From: Phoenix dactylifera
Lineage: Eukaryota > Streptophyta > Magnoliopsida > Arecales > Arecaceae
Reading direction: 5' to 3'
Assembly: GCF_009389715.1 (NCBI RefSeq)
Contig: NC_052393.1
Location: 930,001-994,000 of the forward strand
Length of the DNA: 64,000 nucleotides
The notes beneath the pieces are model-generated. The model was not told the origin of the DNA. It saw nothing but the letters and a program-made list of their open reading frames with translations, and ran no database searches. Shown piece by piece: positions 59,176-64,000 of the stretch. The position numbers and the translations under genes are program-made. Numbering within the stretch: the stretch's first letter is position 1; each line of letters begins with the position of its first letter.

Positions 59176-62100
59176 ATGGCCGATCTACCTAATTATGGGA
59201 ATCCTGATCGTGATCTCGAGCAGGTCGCTCCGTCTCCGTGCACACTTTGAATTGTTTGTTTTCTTTGGTGTATATTTGCATCCTTTTAGGTTTGTGGTTC
59301 GCTGTTCTTGATCCATTTGGCAGTCGAATGCATGAAGTTATTGACAGTGATCATTGCAAGTTGGCTGACAATGATGATGTCCTTGTAGTAACTCCATGCC
59401 GCCTGTGGGTGCAAGAGCCAAGGCAGGGGGTCTGTTATGGACCCAAACAAAAACGAGAATGTTATAGACCAAGAGAGTGATGAACGTTATGTACTGAGTA
59501 CTTACCTTCAAACTTAACATAAAAGCAAGTATGGACCAAGAAACTGGTAATCAATAAAAATTATGCGTTCTTACTTATGCATGCACAACATAGAAGGTAC
59601 TAAACATGTATCAGTAGTATTAGTGGCTTGTGTTGCAGTACATTGGTTCAATAAACTATGGTTCAGGCTGATACTTGTGACATGAATGCATGCTCTTTTG
59701 ATTTGTGTCCTCGCCCATTGTACCATCCAAGCTTGTAGATTACTTCTTAACATATCATATATTTGAAGTCATAGAATTTACTGTAAAAAGCATCTTATCT
59801 AATTTATGTTATTCTTTTCATGCATACATTTTGTATGAGTTGCATACGTTCTTAAGGCTTTTTTACTTTCAACCGGCACTCACCTTTTGTATGCCTTAGA
59901 AACTAAATTATTTTTGAAATGAAATTGTCATGCTTGAATGTTAAAAGAATCTCTACTGTATGTAGACTATAACCAAAAGTAGTGCAGATTCAAGTTGGTC
60001 GTTTATGTTACCGTACTAATAATAAGATGATGAGATGGAGGCAAAGTTGGCAAACTGATCCATAGTTGAAATATTAATAGCTATGGCGTCTTTTAGATGC
60101 TTACAGTCAAGTTATTTTTTCCAATATAACTATGTACAGATTGGTTTGTGGTTTCATCAGATGGCTTTAAAGGAAGGGTTATGGCAAAATCTCTAGCTAT
60201 GAAATGATGTAGGTTATCTGTTAGGTGTGGTGCTTCATAAATTGCTGAACTCACCAACTTTTGCTAGATTGTCTCTCTTTCTTTATCCCTTTCAAAAATA
60301 GTATGTGGAATAAGTGGAGTATTATGATATATAATGGAGAAGTTTCATTGGTTTTTCAAGTTCAAACACACTATGACTTCCCCTCACAGCCCTGCTTTGT
60401 GTTTAGCCATGTTCTTGTGAAAAGTTGTGTTGATGTTTTATATTGCACTAATGCATGATCATTAGCATATTTTACATTTTCTATTTTTCTTGAGAAAGAT
60501 TTGCATCTGCTTTTCTGCAAACTTGTACTTGTTTATCTTCTTGGAATCAAGTGGTTTGCTCATCTTTTTGTAATTGTTAGAAGTCAATTGTCACGGTTTA
60601 TGGATGATTTGGATCCTCAATTCTTACTCTATTTTTTTATTTATTTTGAAGGCCTTTATTGCTTTAAAGAAAGGTAGCCAATTAATCAAGTATAGCCGGA
60701 AAGGAAAACCCAAAGTTCGTCAATTCAGACTCTCCAGTGTGAGTTATAATTTTCTTCAGGGTTTCAGAGTAATATGATTTAAGTGGTCATGCCTTTTCAA
60801 ACATATGGTATATATTCCAGTATTTCTTTCTTTAAAAAATTGGGACAAAGAAGATCACCTCTATATTATTTTATTTTTTTCTGACTTTCTTGGTTTTAAT
60901 CAAGCCACTAGATAACCACTTCATTAGATGGTGTAGTTTAATGAAACATCTACAGTTGATTTACTGGAACTAGATCCATTACCTTAAATGCCCTTGATAA
61001 ATTCATATCTTGAAATCAAGTTTTCTTTAATTTTTTGGGTGCGCCATGCATATATCTTTTCTGTTATTCTATATATCTGGTCTTCAACATTATATTTAGT
61101 TTTCTCTTTGTCTTTGCTGCCACTTACACTCACCATGAAAATGACCATACCTGATGCGCACGTGTCTCACTAATGAGATATGTAATTTCCACATTTCCCT
61201 AGTTATGATGGTATCAAAGCTCAAATGTATTTGGGACCTCTGCATGAGAGCTTCTGGTTGTTGCTGCAGGAGGTTGGCGAAGCATTTCAGAAATCATTGA
61301 ATTGAAAAATCATACCTAGAGCTTCACTCTTCCTATGAACTTTGACAGCCTCCCCCATCTTTTAGTTTAAAGAAGAAAAGTAGCTGTAGAGAAAAAAATG
61401 GAAACTCTTTATAAAGCAGAAAAATTAGGATTCAAGGTGTTTCTCACATTTCTTATTATTTTGGAGTGAAGAGAAACTTTTAGAGCTCGGCCAAGTCTCA
61501 AGTTACATCTGCCTTGCATCTTATTGATGATCCTACATATGTATCTCTTAGTGCAAGACAGGATAATGAGGTTCAACTTTACAATGAAACTAGATCAGCA
61601 TGCCAACTAGGTTACAATCAAATTAGGTCTGCATGTATACTAGATTAAGAACAGGGGTGGCAATCAGGTCAGGTTGGATACAAGATACATCAAAAATCTG
61701 TCAACCTGAATCTAACCTGTTTATTAAATGGGTCAAAAATCCAGATCTGAACCTGACCATTTTATTAAACTGGCAATCTAGCCCAATCTACAACAGGTTG
61801 AAATAAGTTAAATGGTTTAAATGGTTAAGCATTACAACCCCTAATAAGAAATTGACTTTACAAAATATCAAAGAGCGCAATTAAGAGAATCTAGGATCCG
61901 AAACACAGAACTTGTTGATTGGAAATATATTGCTGAATGTTTCAGATATCATTTCAGTACACCTTAGTATTCCTTACACTGATCATTTTGAGTAGTTGGT
62001 TCATAAATGGACATTACTAAATCGCATGAATGACTAACTCAAAATATAGATCCCCAAGGCCAACATTTTGCAGCGGAACATCTGTTGCTGGACATATATC

Positions 62101-63969
62101 AAAGAGAGTATCTATGATTTTGTTTGAAAAACTGCTTTGGGTCAATAATGATTCAGTTGAACCTTAGGAGGCATGGCGAAAAGACAAGGTTATAGCATTC
62201 TGCAACTTTATTCACAAATTTAGTACGAAGCTTTTGGCATACAGATTGTTGCAGTAGATTTTATATTTGTGAATCTTGTGAACTGCTCCATGAGTTCCAG
62301 CTAAATAGAGCATACTGTTGATAGTACTAGTTTGTTTGACTCAGATGTTGGAAAGGCTTGTGGATCTATAAGTATGTGGATGGAGCTTCTCATTCTTGTG
62401 CTTCAGCAAATAGTTCCCCATGACAAGTGGATTCAATGGACAAAAACCTCCATTAAATTTAATGTACCAATAGAGTCCCTAGTGATAAAAAAAGGTTAGG
62501 ATTGTGAAAGCAATAAGATATATTGCGAGTAATAGATGGGATGCAAGCTATGATACTCTCGAACAACAAATCAGATGCAAGCTGTGATCATCAGTTTCTT
62601 GGCTGTTGACAAATTAATTTCTACTTTCTCTGTTAATTTGCTAATGTGACCTCATGAATTAAGCATCCCTGAGGAGGGATCCTGTTTCCCCCCTAATCTT
62701 TCCTTTTACACTGCCTTCTGTTCCTGATATCCTGAAATTTCCATGACTTTGATATCAACCAGTATGTTCAACCTTGCACCCATCCTTTTTTGTATTCTGG
62801 GATCTAAAGACATAAAGAAGCTTGGTGGTTGCTGTGAGGTGAATGGATTATATTATCCCAGTTATAGATTGTAATGTTTATGTAGGTGTAGCATGGTGGT
62901 CAAGTCTCTCTCCATATTAACGGCATACAAGATTCAGACATCTTCTTTGGGAATCTTAAACTTTTGATTCCTTTGCTAGAGCCAGTGACACATTTAGATT
63001 GTGAAGTTTGTCAACTGGATGAGCATCATAGTCTGTTATTACGTCCTCATGTAGGAAGAAGTTTTTCTGTCCCTTTTAGATTAATGAGTTCAAGCATTGA
63101 GGATTGGCTAGTCTTCAGCAACTTTAATTTTTTTTAATTGTTGTTAGTCTTCACTGATGTTTATTCTAGGATGGCTTGTTAATATTTAAAGAAACAGGAA
63201 GAAAAGTATGACACCATTTTTACAATTTCTGGGAACTTAGAGCCAACAGTTTCTCTGCATGTTAAAATGGTTTCTCTGGGTGAGCTCTGTTTATTCTTTT
63301 CATGAGTACTTATGAGAAATTGACATGAAGAGCCATGAAGGTAAGTTTGCTGTACTATATGCTTTATTTGCATCCTCCCAATGCTATATTTCTTTTTAAG
63401 CTGTAAGGCAGCATTGTGTTTTAAAGATACAATTGCTAGGAATTTGTTTTGAACTTTCCAAAATTATTTTCCATCTCGCACGATGTTCAAAATTTTGGTC
63501 CTCGTATTGTGATTAACAAGCTATTAGAAGACATACCACTTCAGAATTATTTCTCTAATATGTAAATTACAAGTATTATTAGTGGATACATATTTAGATT
63601 CCATTAAGTAGTTTATATTCATTGGTTTTCTTGATACTATCACAGGATGGAACAACACTAATTTGGTTTTCACATAAAAAGGAAAAGAGTGTTAAGTTAG
63701 CTTCCATCTTGAAACTCATTCCTGGACAGAGAACTGTAAGTTCCAGCATGTCAAGAACTGAATAATATTTTTAATTTGAATCTATTTCTGAAAAAATGCA
63801 GTCAAATCTGCATAATCTAATAATTCTAAATTCAAGTTACAGTTATAGATGGAAGTTTATTCCTTGGTTTTCTTTTCTATAGGCTGTTTTCAAGAGATTT
63901 GCACGGCCCGAGAAAGATTATTTGTCGTTTTCTCTTATTTACAAGAATGGTGAACGGTCCCTAGATTTG
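59176..63969 (+). CDS. PH-domain protein, PRAF-like (PH-RCC1-FYVE family), 5' part
   Basis: Four exons found so far: 59,176-59,223; 60,652-60,738; 63,646-63,735; 63,883-63,969. All are in phase 0 and total 104 residues; the gene continues past the right edge. Exon 1 is 16 codons, MADLPNYGNPDRDLEQ. It is followed by AFIALKKGSQLIKYSRKGKP, then DGTTLIWFSHKKEKSVKLAS to IPGQRT, then AVFKRFARPEKDYLSFSLIY to ERSLDL. This is the N-terminal PH domain of the large plant proteins that go on to RCC1 repeats, a FYVE zinc finger and a BRX motif. Only the PH part is inside the window, so the later domains are inferred from the family. PH and FYVE domains bind phosphoinositides. The donor after exon 1 is weak (CAG|GTCGCT). 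Confidence 0.85.
60739..63645 (+). other. PH-domain gene intron 2 (2.9 kb)
   Basis: Non-coding. 61,650-61,810 is a dispersed repeat of the 'ggggtggcaatcaggtcagg' type, found widely in plants near hAT-like elements. No other feature seen. Confidence 0.5.
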
Positions 63970-64000
63970 GTTAGTAAAAAAAGTCTTCAATCCTTATAGG

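Noticed and set aside
1-64000. CRISPR arrays, operons, rRNA or tRNA genes
   Set aside because: The regular repeats are microsatellites or plant transposon ends. I saw no tRNA cloverleaf or rRNA text by eye; a tRNAscan-SE run would settle the tRNA question.
1-64000. A wholly new biological system
   Set aside because: All well-supported genes fall in known plant families. The unusual points concern rearrangement and copy-specific changes, not an unknown machinery.

Overview
This is plant nuclear DNA, AT-rich and repeat-dense. The genes have introns with GT..AG borders, exon 3 of each receptor kinase is conserved to near identity, and relics of CACTA, MITE, LINE and LTR elements fill the gaps. 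The organism is a flowering plant and probably a monocot. A non-grass monocot such as a palm is a guess from the moderate exon GC and long introns. No prokaryotic features are present.

Layout. 1-8.3 kb is repeat-derived: an LTR-like tail, degenerate CACTA-type subterminal repeats, a MITE at 2219-2687, a locally duplicated unit carrying a truncated LINE RNase H fragment, and a complete-ended 1243-bp CACTA element at 6709-7951. From 8.4 to 42.7 kb there is a four-member tandem array of wall-associated receptor kinase (WAK) genes, all on the + strand with three coding exons each: WAK-1 8381-10934, WAK-2 24566-27076, WAK-3 31445-33934, WAK-4 40076-42718. Spliced lengths are 747, 733, 726 and 761 aa. 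Between them lie duplicated non-coding blocks: a 3'-flank repeat, a 2.7-kb unit in two copies plus a partial third, and a 1-kb unit in two copies. A small 4-TM membrane-protein ORF lies at 17.6-18.2 kb, and an inverted fragment of the downstream CPP1-like gene at 18.67-19.7 kb.

From 46.1 to 57.4 kb is a ten-exon gene that I assembled exon by exon (287 aa). It encodes a chloroplast J-like membrane protein of the CPP1/DUF3353 family. From 59.2 kb to the right edge is the 5' part of a gene for a PH-domain protein whose N-terminus matches the plant PH-RCC1-FYVE (PRAF-like) family; it runs out of the window.

The genes do not form one pathway. The WAK array is a typical fast-evolving receptor cluster: the extracellular region is variable and mosaic, the kinase is nearly constant, and all four kinases are of the non-RD type (HGD in place of HRD). 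Individual copies carry distinctive lesions: a promoter replacement and C-terminal frameshift in WAK-2, loss of the kinase segment around helix alpha-G in WAK-3, and a tail deletion in WAK-1. I see no wholly new biological system. The most interesting material is this copy-specific remodelling, a possible secreted-ectodomain splice form, and the mobile elements that date the duplications.
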